DNA of 64,000 bases. It comes from Dactylorhiza incarnata (lineage: Eukaryota > Streptophyta > Magnoliopsida > Asparagales > Orchidaceae). A model generated the notes under the pieces. It ran no database searches. It saw nothing but the letters and a program-made list of their open reading frames with translations, and had not been told where the DNA came from. Shown here in pieces: positions 34,165 through 44,799 of this stretch (within the stretch, counting starts at the first letter, position 1; every line of letters begins with the position of its first letter). Where the stretch lies: contig JAWHQI010000166.1 of the NCBI GenBank assembly GCA_033032865.1, positions 2,294,001-2,358,000 of the forward strand. Reading direction: 5' to 3'. The position numbers were made by a program, and so were the translations under genes.

Positions 34165-37100
34165 ATTTGCAGGAAGGCTAAGGAAATGGAGGACGTATGG
34201 TACTTGGACTCAGGCTGCTCCAAGCGCATGATGGGCAACAAAGCAAAGTTCCTTAGCCTAGAAAAGAAGAAAGGATGGATCATAACGTTTGGTGATAACG
34301 GTAAAGGAAGGATCATGGGAGTTGGTACAGTGGGTAACAAATTTTTTCTTATCTCAAATGTTCTTTATGTTAAAGGTTTGAAACATAACTTAATATCTAT
34401 AAGTCAACTACGTGATAATGGATTAGACGTATTATTTGAATCATCCACTAATCTTTGCAAAATAGTTAATCCTAAAACAAAAGATGTGTTACTAACTGCA
34501 CCTAGAATTCACAATGTTTACATAGTTTCGTTTCATGATCTTTCCAAATCATTTATAAAATGTTTTATAACCAAAAATGATGAATTAGAACTATGGCACA
34601 GACGTTTAGGTCACGCTAGTACAAAACTCATTTTAAAACTAGCAAAAAGGGAATTGATTAGAGGATTGCCTAAGTTGAATGGAAATTTATCTTCACTATG
34701 TTCACCATGCCAAAAAGGAAAATTTACAAAATCATCTTTTAAAAGCAAAAACAAAATTTCTACTTGAAAACCATTACAACTAATTCATATGGATCTCTTT
34801 GGTTCCGTTAACACCGCAAGTCTTGGTGGTAAAATATACACCTTCGTTCTAATAGATGATTTCTCAAGATATTGCTGGACCTTATTTCTCTCTTCCAAAT
34901 CTGATGCGTTTTGTGAATTCTCAAAATTGTGTACTCGTATACAAAATGAACTAGATTTAAAAATAAAGTGCATTCGCTCAGATCATGGAGGTGAATTTGA
35001 AAATGAAAATTTTAAATCTTTTTGTGAAATGTTAGGTATTAAGCATGAGTACTCTGCTCCACGCACACCTCAACAAAACGGTGTTGTAGAACGGAAAAAT
35101 AGGACAATCCAAGAACTAGCACGCACCATGTTATCTGAATATAAATTACCTAAGTCGTTTTGGGCCGAAGCCGTAAGCACATCATGTTATGTAATGAATA
35201 GAGTTATGCTTCGCCCATCACTAACTCTCACACCGTATGAACTATATTTTCAAAAGAAACCTAATGTATCATATTTTAAAGTATTTTGATGTAAATGTTT
35301 TATTCTTAATACGAAAGATTATTTAGGAAAATTTGATGAGAAATGTGATGAAGGAATATTCCTTGGATATTCTTCAACCAGTAAAGCCTATAGAATATTT
35401 AATAAAAGATCGAGTAAGGTTGAAGAGTCTATTAATGTTAAATTTGATGAGTTTATTCCATGTGCAGAGAAGCCTTCTACAGGTACAAATGATGAACCTT
35501 TGCCATCTTTGGAGCACGACGAAGAAGAACCGTCCAAAGAAGAGGAGGAGAAGTCAAATGAAGTTGAATATGTACCTCCAAGTGTGTTGAACTTCTCAAA
35601 AAATCATCCAAAAGATCTAGTCATTGGGGAACCTTCTACTGGGGTAAGAACTCGATCCTCTCTTCATGAAACGATTTCAAATATATGTTTTATTTTTGAA
35701 ATCGAACCTAAAAACGTTTCCACCGCTTTAAAGACGAATTTTCGTTTTTGGCTATGAATGAAGAGTTAGGACAATTTGAAAGAAATAAAGTTTGGAATCT
35801 AGTAGAAAGACCATCTAATCATCCAATTATTGTCGTAAAATGGATCTTTAAAAATAATTAGATGGTGAATCTAGGATTTTAAGAAATAAAACACGCTTAG
35901 TTGCTCAAGGTTATTCTCAAATTGAGGGGGTAGATTTTGAAGAAACTTTTGCACCCGTTGCTCGCTTAGAATCTATACGAATATTTTTGGCATTTGCGAG
36001 TTTTAAACTAATAAAATTATTTCAAATGGATGTTAAAAGTGCCTTTTTAAACGGGTTTATAAAAGAAGAAGTTTATGTAGAACAACCCCCCGGTTTCATA
36101 AATGAAAAATTCCCTAATCATGTTTACAAATTAGAAAAAGCGCTTTATGGTTTAAAACAAGCGCCCCGTGCATGGTATGATCGACTTACATCGTTTTTGT
36201 TAAAGTACGGTTATGTTATGGGAAGTGTCGACAACACACTCTTCATTAAGCATAATAATAACGATCTAATTGTGTTACAAATATATGTTGATGATATCTT
36301 TTTTGGAGCCACTAATGAAGAGTTGTGTAATGAAGTAGTATTAGTAATGAAAAATGAATTTGAAATGAGTCTTGTAGGAGAACTATCATATTTTCTTGGT
36401 TTTCAAATCTCACAACAAACTGATGGTATCTTTATTTGTCAAACAAAATATGTTCACGATATGCTTAAACGATTTGGATTTGAAAGTCTCAAACAAGCTT
36501 CTACTCCCATGAGTGCTTCGTTAAAACTAGGAACAGATGAATCTAGAATTTCAATTGATCAAACGCTATATAGAGGAATGATAGGATCTCTTCTTTACTT
36601 AAGTGCATCTAGACCAGATATAATGTTTGACGTAAGTTTATGTGCTCGCTTTCAAGCCAATCCAAAAGAATCTCATTTAAAAGTGGTAAAACGTATTTTT
36701 CGTTATCTATTAGGGTCATCTAAAATAGGATTATGGTACCCACACAATGATTCATTCACACTCCATGACTATTCCGATTCGGACTACGCCGGGTGTTCAC
36801 TAGATCAAAAAAGCACTAGCGGTACTTGTCACTTTCTAGGAACCTCTTTAGTAGCTTGGTTTAGTCGAAAACAATCTTCGGTTGCACTCTCCACCACGGA
36901 GGTCGAATACATCGCACTTGGTAGCTGTTGTGCACAAGCTTTATGGATGAGTCAAACACTAGAGGATTTTGGATTTCATCTTATAAACATTGATCTTAAA
37001 TGTGACAACAAAAGTGCAATAGACCTCACATATAATCCTGTACACCACTCTAGATCCAAACACATCGATGTTCGCCATCATTTCATTAGGGATCACATTA

Positions 37101-37189
37101 AGAAAGAGAATGTAAAAGTAAGCTTCATTGGCACGGACTCTCAACTCGCTGACATATTTACTAAACCTCTTCCCGATGCAAGATTTTGA
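34165..37189 (+). pseudogene. pol: Sire-B pol: protease, integrase, RT, RNase H (broken)
   Basis: Copia polyprotein. It continues in frame from the gag UAG: protease WYLDSGCSKRMMGN; HRRLGHAS and CSPCQKGK zinc domain; integrase core with [39 protein letters not shown] and YVDDIFFGA; RNase H with [20 protein letters not shown] and DNKSAIDL. Breaks: stops at 34765-34767 and 35287-35289, a one-base loss near 35733 and another near 35855, after which the reading frame (35987-37189) is open to LPDARF. Sire-A extends about 13 residues further, so the terminal stop here may also be a mutation. Confidence 0.92.
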
Positions 37190-38068
37190 TTATTACGACT
37201 TGAGTTAGGTGTCCTAGATCTTTCGTGAAACGCAATTTTGCAATTTTTAAACATCGAAAACATCTCCTAAAAATCTGAGATTTCAGCATGAAACTACTAT
37301 TGAGACACTTAATCAAGATCAACAATTAAAAATTTCAAAATCATAAAAAATCGTGTACTGTTTCCCGCTCTAGCGCTAACGTCGGCGCTAGCGTGCATAT
37401 TTGTTTTTCTGTGATTTTAAAATTTTGCAAAATACCTAAAAATATACTCATCTATATTTACTATTTTGTTTTGCACTTCTGTTTTTTCTTTAATTTTTGA
37501 AAAATCAAATACAAAAATACAAAAGCCAAAATTACAAAAATATGCTTTTATTTGTTTGCAAAAATCAAATACAAAAATATAAAACACTAACACTATAAAA
37601 AAAAACTGTATGGATTTTCCTATGAAAATCAAGCATGATTTAATCTATTCTTTAGAACTTCTATATTGTTGCAATTTATCTTTTCAAACTCTTTGAACAT
37701 TGTTTTCATCATGCTTTGATATATCTATTAATATGTGCATCAAGTATCTTTTAAAAGCTGTGTAGAACTAAGCTTAGCATGCCTCTAAGTATGAGTAAAT
37801 ATTGTATGTTTGATAATGATCGATATTCACTCACTTATTTTGGCATTGTCTACTTATGTGTTTAATCTAAGAATGCTTATGTATGTTTTGTAATAGTACA
37901 ATGAATTAAAATTGCACAAGTATCTTGCCTACACAACCTTTATTTGCACTTTAAAAGTTAAGAAAAGTGGTTATGTTTTTATAAATTATATTTGTTTGCA
38001 AAACAAGTGTATTCGGAGAACTTTGTACAAAACAACAATCATAAAATAAAGTGACAAAGATAACTCCA

Positions 38069-38129
38069 CCAAGCACCACTTGAACCTCCTGATAAGTCTT
38101 AATAAGCGTTGTGAGGTTGAGCACCTTGG
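38069..38129 (+). ncRNA. Conserved RNA hairpin in Sire-B 3' region, copy 1
   Basis: Outer stem CCAAG/CTTGG, inner stem AACCTC/GAGGTT, loop containing CTGATAAGTCTTAAT. Same sequence as in Sire-A (5580-5640 and 7115-7175, minus strand). An RNA element of the retrotransposon transcript is inferred. Confidence 0.55.
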
Positions 38130-38248
38130 AAAGAATAGTAAAGTATCTTGTGCAAACCATAACTTTCTTTCAAAATAAAAACCACTTATTCTTAAGTACA
38201 CCGGATCACAATAAAAATCAATCTTGAAGAATAAAACTATGTGATCCC

Positions 38249-38309
38249 CCAAGCACTACTTTGCACCCTGATAAGTCTTAATGAGCATTGTGTGTGCAAA
38301 GCACCTTGG
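38249..38309 (+). ncRNA. Conserved RNA hairpin in Sire-B 3' region, copy 2 (changed stem)
   Basis: Same outer stem and loop as copy 1, but the inner stem is CTTTGCAC/GTGCAAAG, changed on both arms. That compensatory pattern supports RNA pairing. Confidence 0.6.
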
Positions 38310-39167
38310 TTGTTGTACATTTTTTTCGTGCATTGAAGTTTGTGGAAGTAAAATTATTTGTGTTTTATTGTGCTCTTACTTTACATATTACCTATATTTT
38401 TGATTAAAACATGTGTTTACTCTACTCAAAAATACACTTATGTGCACATCATTATCTTCCATAACACTTCTTCTCATGAGTATAGGATCGTAATGCTAAG
38501 TCTATACTATTCTTTACTTATGAAATGCACTAGATATCCTAGCATGCTTTCTACAATGTTTAGTATGGTTTGAAACTATGAATTAACATAACATTGTAAT
38601 ACTATCTTTCTGATATCATTATTTCATGCTTGGTTAATTTATTACTAATTTTAAAATGCTTACAAAACATCTTCCTTATAAAATTAAACTCCTATATTTT
38701 TTTTTAATTATCATGTCTTACAATAGATGTTTGCTTGTATTTTTCTAAGTCTTCCGCAACTTTACATTTACCTTCTATTTGGTTATGCTACAAACTCTGA
38801 TTTATGACAATATTGTGATGAAAATAATTCTAAAACTCCTTATCATTTCCTTCTTTATAAGCTCGATCATGCTTTTATCTTATTATCAATTTTTAAGTGG
38901 TGTCTCCTTACCCGCTTTTGCTAATAACAAAAGGGGGAGAACTAACATGATAAATATTAATCTCCTATCAAACTATAATGCTTAATTAAGATGATAGCTT
39001 ACATATTAGGAGAGCATTCACTTAGGGGGAGCATGTATTTAGGGGGAGAAATTCTAGATGCTAAAATCAATAATTATCCTAAGTCATCTCTCTCTCACAC
39101 ACACAAATATAGTTTCATCATGCTTATTTATTAATGTTCTGATTTATCATTAATGGATTTGTTATTA

Positions 39168-39182
39168 TCAAAAGGGGGAGTT
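39168..39182 (+). other. Polypurine tract of Sire-B
   Basis: ATCAAAAGGGGGAGT-type tract directly before the 3' LTR. Confidence 0.9.
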
Positions 39183-40377
39183 TGTTGGAACATGGTCTTC
39201 CGCATCTCCTAGGTTTGAGAATAACAAATCCTATGTGTATTTGATCTTGTGTGTTTAAGTGTGCAGGAAATCAAAGTCCACATGAATCAAGGATGGTTGC
39301 CCCAATTTTGAGCCAGCAATTCCAAGTCTCCTACTAGCGCCGGCGGTAGCACTTAGCACCTGGCGCTAGCGATGATAGCGCAATTCCGGGAGCACATATG
39401 GAAGGAGATAATGCCTGATGGTAGCCGATAGCGCAGGCGGTAGCGACGCACACAGTTGGCAAGGAGGAATTATTTCCTCTGATTGAAGATTCTGCCACGC
39501 AGAATGTGTCCTAATATGGGATAGCACTGGCGATAGCCGATAGCGCAGGCGGTAGCGACGCACACAGAAGGCAAGGGAGAATTGTTTCCTCGGATTGAAG
39601 ATTCTGCCGCGCAAAACATGTCCTAATTTGGGATAGCGCCAGCGGTAGCGCTAGCGCAGGCGCTAGCGCTAAGTCTATATAATGGACTCCTCTCCTCTCG
39701 TTTCAAACACACATCAGAGAGATATCAGAGAGAGATAGAGTGCCAGAATTCTAGAGGCTATCTTGGCCGAAAGTTGAAGTCCTACCAAAGTTCTGCAAAC
39801 TTCTGAAGGAGAATCTCATCACGCCGGATCCAAACGAAGTCCGCCTCTACAACGCTTATTCTACAGCGGATCTTCGCCTCCGACTTCAGAAGGGAGTTTT
39901 TATTTATTTTCATTTCATATTTTTCTTGTAAAAGATTAGTGAAATCGCCTCGTGTTGGCGACTAGGTCTGGGTAGGACTTAGGGGGAAACTCGCCTCGTG
40001 TTGGCGACTAGATCTAGGCTAGGTCTAGGGGGTGCTCGAGGCCACATCCGGGGAAGGGTTAGCTAGAGTGGCTTGAGGCCGAATCCGGGGAGGATCGGCT
40101 AAAGCCAACCGGTTCGTGGGGATACGAGTCGGTATAGAATACAAAAAGAGTCTTTCTATTAGCTTTGATTTCTAGCTTCGATAAGAGATCAACTTTTGTA
40201 ATCATGATTCTCAAGTTAATAATATCATGTCTTTACTTTTACATCACTTGATTTATCTTGATCTTCTCTAGTTTAATAATCAAAGCTTTTTCAAAGTTAT
40301 TCAAAATATATTATAAGTTTTAAAACCCTTATTCACCCCCCCCCCCCCCCCCTCTAAGGGCGCCTACCGATCCAACA
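39183..40377 (+). repeat. Sire-B 3' LTR
   Basis: 1195 bases. It is nearly the same as 31000-32186 by eye; the largest difference is the C run near the end, 17 here against 7. Confidence 0.94.
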
Positions 40378-40382
40378 CTAAG
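40378..40382. repeat. Target-site duplication of Sire-B, right copy (CTAAG)
   Basis: Matches 30995-30999. Confidence 0.93.
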
Positions 40383-40803
40383 CCCTAACGCAGGTAAGAA
40401 TTTCTTGACTGAAGAAGAAACAAATCAGAACTAACCCTAACGCAAATCAAAAGATGGAATCGGGATTGGCTTCTCGTCTGCAGCAGCCAGCGCCCAACAG
40501 TGGTTGTCCGTGTCCTCACTGCCTCAGAATGGAGAGAAGAGAAGCTACAGAGAGAAGAGAAGCCTATGATGTTTGGCCTGTGGCCTCCTCGTCGTCCTCG
40601 ACTGCTCACTACCTGGCCTCCTCGTTGCCCAGGATTTACTCCAGACCCAGTCTTCAGTCTCCGAAACGAGAACGGTGAGAACGACGCAGATTAGGAAAAG
40701 AAATTTTAGGGCAAGCGCACGCGAGGAGGGAGGCTTATCGCGATTTCTGTGATTTTACGCTCGGACACGTGCCAGTGCGTGCCTGGCTTTAGGTCCGCCC
40801 GTG
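40383..40803. mobile_element. hAT-like non-autonomous element, right part
   Basis: Continues 30583-30999 after the Sire-B insertion and ends TTAGGTCCGCCCGTG at 40803. An ORF of 74 codons (40454-40678) shows no domain; I do not call it a gene. Confidence 0.5.
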
Positions 40804-40809
40804 TATATA

Positions 40810-41020
40810 TACATAGGCCCGGTTTTAAACCATATTGATTATGTTTATATATATATACATCTATATACATATACATATACATATATATACATATACATAT
40901 ATATACATATATATATATATATACATATATATATACATATATATATACATATATATATAACTTGCACAATCAATGAAGGAGAAAGAGAGGGGGAAGAGAG
41001 AGAGAGAGAAAAAGAGCGGG
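40810..41020 (+). repeat. AT-core module, copy 3
   Basis: AGGCCCGGTTTTAAACCATA then TTGATTATG, a TA/TACA microsatellite (about 40849-40958), then AACTTGCACAATCAATG and a GA-rich tail. Same block order as 29728. Confidence 0.7.
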
Positions 41021-41279
41021 AGGCTTTTAAAATTTCAAGTACCCCTAAATTTTAGCCTTCCAACTTAGAGCAACCATGGCTTGAATTTCATGCAAAGCTG
41101 AAATAGGAGAGCGGAGGAGTAGAAAATACATTTTCACTTTATTTCAGGTTGTTGTTCTTCAGCGCCTCACACTGAAGGAAATAACCACAAGATTCTTTAT
41201 ATATAGCCCGCATACTTCAACCCTTGTATTCAAGTTTCTTCATACAAGCTTCTCATCAAACTCCTTCAATTTCTGTAAG

Positions 41280-41375
41280 TGAAACCCCCCAAATAGGCCC
41301 ACTTTAAACCAACTTATGTGCATATATATAAGAGCTTGCATTGCCAGCGAAATGGAGAGAGAGAGTAAGAGGTTC
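41280..41375 (+). repeat. AT-core module, copy 4
   Basis: AAATAGGCCCACTTTAAACC, then CTTATGTGCATATATATAAG, then AGCTTGCATTGCCAGCGAAA and a GA-rich tail. It has the shortest microsatellite core of the four. Confidence 0.65.
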
Positions 41376-41802
41376 TGGATACCATAACTAGAATGAATTA
41401 TGAATCAATATAAGTTAGAGATTATCCCAACTCACGGCCCATCCATATTAGAGTTTTAGAAAGAAAGCAACCAACGCCCTCCATGTAAATTGAATCTCTT
41501 AAAATATGGAGCAACAGGATAAAAACTATGCTTCCAATTATCACTGAACAGGTTTATGCCAACCTATAACCACCTCCTTCCAACTCAATAGGAGAAAATA
41601 AAACCATATTTGACACCTAAAAATATAATCAATTTTTAACAAAATGAAGTTGGGTTAGAGAGTATCGAGCCAGAGAAACATAAGAGTTTAGAGGCGCTAT
41701 ACAGGTGGCCGGAGCTAGGCCATCCACGGTGTACAACAATCCAATTTCCTAAATTTCATCTCAACTTCCTTATTTCAAGTTTTCAACGCAGAAAATGTGA
41801 AA

Positions 41803-41845
<43 letters not shown>

Positions 41846-42480
41846 AACCTTCTTGCCATATATATATAGAGTGAGAGTTAACCTTCTTGCCATATATATA
41901 TATAGAGAGAGAGAGTTAACCTTCTTGCCATATATATATAGAGAGAGATAGAGAGATAGAGTGATTCAACCTCCATTCAAATGGGAGTAGTTCAACTCCA
42001 ATCTATACCTTGCCGTGAGATGTGAAGAGCAACCCAGCAACCCCCCCACCCAATTTTTGATAGAGCTTCCCCTCTCCATGGAGGAGGAGTTCCTTGCCAT
42101 CCTTATATAGCCATAGCCAGCCAATGAGAGCTCGTCACTCAGATGATGGTTTTTCTCCTTCTTTGGTTGAGATAAACGAGTAGAGGGAGAGAGAGAGAGA
42201 GAGGTTGGATGCAGATTAGCTTAGGATTAGGCTTGGAATGTCCTTAGGTCTAACCCCCATGGTTAGAAAATATCTTATCCCACTTCTGTGGGTGCTTTGG
42301 GATTAATGCTTATCATCATAGGAGGAGGATGGCTTTGGTGGGTTGAGGGCTTAGGGTGGAGAGGGTGTAAAGATTATAAAACCCCTCTTTTGAGGAGGGT
42401 TGACCAAAGTCAACTACAAGTGGGTCCCTCATATGGTCAAAGTCATTATAAGTCGGAGTCGTCGAGTGTTGAGTCAGCAT
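41376..42480. repeat. Unassigned AT/GA-rich region with microsatellites
   Basis: No gene recognised. It contains (GA)n at about 41804-41843, then three units of a roughly 34-base repeat GAGAGTTAACCTTCTTGCCA plus (TA)n (41842-41950), and more GA repeats near 42188-42203. Near 42400-42445 four TTGAC/GTCAA cores cluster, as in the giant LTR. The right half may be the start of the LTR-like segment that follows. Confidence 0.5.
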
Positions 42481-42584
42481 TAATTTGACGGGGTTGAAAT
42501 CCAGCGTTCACGTACCTCGAGGTTTCGCATAGTTTCATGAGGAATAATTTTATTTACTTGACTAAACACCGTTGAAATTATGCA

Positions 42585-43145
42585 AAATGAATTCTGTTGC
42601 ACTCGTATCGTCCATACGAGTCCAATGCAACTGACGAATTCAATTCAGAGCACGTTAGCTCAACATTTGAAAATGACGTTGTTGTGACGCTCGATATTAC
42701 TCAAAATAGTCGTTTTCTCCCACCGACCTCGAATTGGAACGAAACGAATTCCGTTGCACTTGTATTCACTATACGAGTCTAACGGAATTGACGGAAGTTG
42801 ATTCAGAGCATGTATACCTATTATACCAAAACAACATCGTTGTGACGCGCTACGACACTCAAAATGGTCACTTTCACCAAATGACATCGGATTGGAACGA
42901 AAAGAGTTCCGTTGCACTCGTACCGACCATACAAGTCTAATACAACTGATGGAAGTTGATTTAGAGTATGTATGCTCACTATATTAAAATAGCGTCGTCA
43001 TGACGTGCTACAATACTCAAAATGGCCACTTTCACCAAATGACCTCGGATTGGAACAAAGCGATTTCTGTTGCACTCGAATCGAATATACAAGTCTAACG
43101 CAACTGACGGAAATCAATTCGGAGCACATATGATCCCTATATAAC
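42585..43145 (+). repeat. 157-bp tandem repeat (about 3.5 units)
   Basis: The marker TTCCGTTGCACTCG (with variants) recurs at about 42592, 42751, 42907 and 43065. Units also share CTCAAAATGGTCACTTTCAC and TCGGATTGGAACGAA. The units are diverged from one another. Confidence 0.88.
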
Positions 43146-43216
43146 TTAAGTATTGTGGCGAAGCACAATGCTACCTAGAACAATCATTTCTTTAAAAGAC
43201 CACCATTTTGGGGTGA

Positions 43217-43248
43217 AGGCCGGGTCGTGGTTTTCTACGACCCGGCCT
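43217..43248 (+). other. Perfect 12-bp inverted repeat (hairpin)
   Basis: AGGCCGGGTCGT, eight-base loop GGTTTTCT, ACGACCCGGCCT. It could form a strong RNA hairpin in an LTR transcript. Confidence 0.85.
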
Positions 43249-43675
43249 AAGCTCTTCCGAGGGTTCAATTGAACCAGTTAGACCCCTTTTTGAAGTTGGG
43301 ATGTTACACATCCTACTCGACTCCCTCCAGCATGATGCCTCCATGGCGGGTCGAATGGCAAGCGAAGGGAAAATCCTCCAAAAATCAGTTTGCAGTCTCA
43401 GCGCTGCAACAGTCAAAGTTCCTTGGATCAACCATGGGACGCCGCAAAGCACGAGCCCTGAGAAAGGCTGCCCGTAGGAAAGCCGCATAGCCCCATCACT
43501 GACAACAACAGCCAATCTCCCGGCACCAGCAAACTCGCGGCAACATGAAATCATGGGTCGAAAGAGGAAGGGACAACAATTAGTGCCTAAGGCTGGAAGG
43601 CCGAATGGTCCCTGAGAGTCGACGAACCAGAGAACCCGAATCTATACTCCACTAAACGCCTCCCGCGATTGTATC

Positions 43676-43897
43676 TTGTCAGTAATCTACAACAACAAAA
43701 TCGTCAAATTGGCGAGGCCACTCCCCCAAAATATAGGGGATCAATCCCTGTTCTGTGATTTTCATAAGGGCTTGGGACACCGTACAAAGCAATGTCTCAG
43801 CATGAAAGACGAGATCGAGCGCCTCGTCCACTCAGGACACCTCAATGTTTTTTGCCAAATATCTCGCAAGGAGGCAGATGGGGGCCAGCCGCCGTAG
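43676..43897 (+). pseudogene. gag: Tat-2 gag C-terminal fragment with zinc-finger-like motif
   Basis: The frame reads SVIYNNKIVKLARPLPQ, then FCDFHKGLGHRTKQC and LSMKDEIERLVHSGHLNVF. A CX2HX5HX5C-type knuckle followed by KDEIERLIRxGHL is characteristic of the gag C-terminus of Tat-lineage gypsy elements. It ends at a stop at 43895. The rest of gag is not recognisable upstream (43309-43675) and no pol follows, so this is a fragment. Confidence 0.72.
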
Positions 43898-44120
43898 TAA
43901 TCCGCTCCTAGGACACAATCGCGCTTCACGCTAGGCGATCTAGGAAGCTCGTGCCAGCGCTGCCAGAAAGACAAGGAACCAGGCAAAGGCGCCCCACATT
44001 ATCTACACTCTTATTTAGTTTGTATTAAAAACAATCGCTAACTCCAAAGCCGCAAGATTACACTTGCGCATGTACAAATGTTTGTTTGTACTTCACTTGT
44101 TCTTAACCCCGCTTCCGAAG
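43898..44120. other. Tat-2 spacer
   Basis: No gene recognised. This is the point where pol would be expected, so an internal deletion lies here or nearby. Confidence 0.4.
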
Positions 44121-44124
44121 GAAC

Positions 44125-44567
44125 ATTTTGGGCCCCTGCCCCTAGGACTTCGCACTGCCGACGATCGAAGGTCCGCCCTTCTCCCCACATTAAGGTCCCG
44201 ACGTCGCAAGGACCTTCCCGTCTTGTGGTCGTCAACAATTTGAACGAACACGCTCTTCATCAACCATTCTAGGGCCCTGCCCTGAGGACTTCACACTGCC
44301 GCCGATTGAAGGTCCGCCCTTCTCCCCGTAGTAAGGCCCGACATTGCAAGGGTCTGCCCCTCTTGCGGTCGTTAATGGTTTGAACGAGCACGCTCTTCAC
44401 CGGCTATTCTGGGGCCCTGCCCCAAGGACTTCACACTGTCGCTGATTGAAAGTCCGTCCTTCTCCCTGCAGTAAGGTCTCAGTGTCGTAAGAGCCTGCCC
44501 CTCTTACAGTCGTCAACGGTTTGAATGCACACACACTCTTCACCAGCACTCTGGGGGCATGTCCCCC
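44125..44567 (+). repeat. 141-bp tandem repeat (about 3 units)
   Basis: Units marked by GGGCCCCTGCC, ACTTCACACTGCCG and GGTCCGCCCTTCTCC, spaced about 140-142 bases apart (about 44130, 44272, 44412, with a partial unit at 44552). Typical of the 3' region of Tat elements. Confidence 0.9.
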
Positions 44568-44799
44568 TAACCACTACTCCGAAGATAGTTAAGACTATGA
44601 AACCATCAAAGACACACAAAAATGAAAGCTATATAATAAGATCCAAATGAACACAATCACACTAACTCAACACTGCACATAAGTAGAAAGTAATAGCAAA
44701 CAATGAAGGGGAGCAATAAGATTGAAAACAATAAATACAAACATCAATCCTTGTCTACATCCGAGAATTTATCCTCTGAAAGGTCCCCCAACACCGAGA

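Larger units (their letters stand above)
37190..39182 (+). other. Sire-B non-coding 3' region
   Basis: About 2 kb, AT-rich, no credible ORF. It contains a GCTAGCGC-type block (37367-37400), two conserved hairpins (38069-38129 and 38249-38309), and several PPT-like runs (38929-38940, 39023-39031, 39041-39048). Parts match the Sire-A 3' region. Confidence 0.85.
31000..40377 (+). mobile_element. Sire-B: complete Sirevirus-like Ty1/copia retrotransposon
   Basis: A 9.4-kb element bounded by TGTTGG and CCAACA with 5-bp TSDs CTAAG. Order: 5' LTR, Met-tRNA PBS, gag, UAG, protease, integrase, RT, RNase H, about 2 kb of non-coding 3' region, PPT, 3' LTR. The proteins are close to those of Sire-A, while the LTR upstream (U3) parts differ, so it is a related subfamily. 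The LTRs differ at few sites by eye, suggesting a fairly recent insertion, yet gag and pol carry several stops and frameshifts. It may therefore have been copied in trans from an already defective RNA. It sits inside the hAT-like element. Confidence 0.94.
42481..43308 (+). mobile_element. LTR-like segment with 157-bp tandem repeat, chromovirus style
   Basis: Ends GGGATGTTACA at about 43308, the typical end of Tekay/Del-like LTRs, but no PBS follows, so it may be a solo or truncated LTR. It holds the 157-bp repeat (42585-43145), a perfect 12-bp hairpin (43217-43248) and the palindrome GGTTCAATTGAACC (43262-43275). The left boundary is not visible. Confidence 0.45.

Noticed and set aside
40454..40694. 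Short ORFs of 74 and 64 codons after Sire-B, considered as a host first exon
   Set aside because: They lie in the hAT-like element, show no domain, and overlap in different frames.
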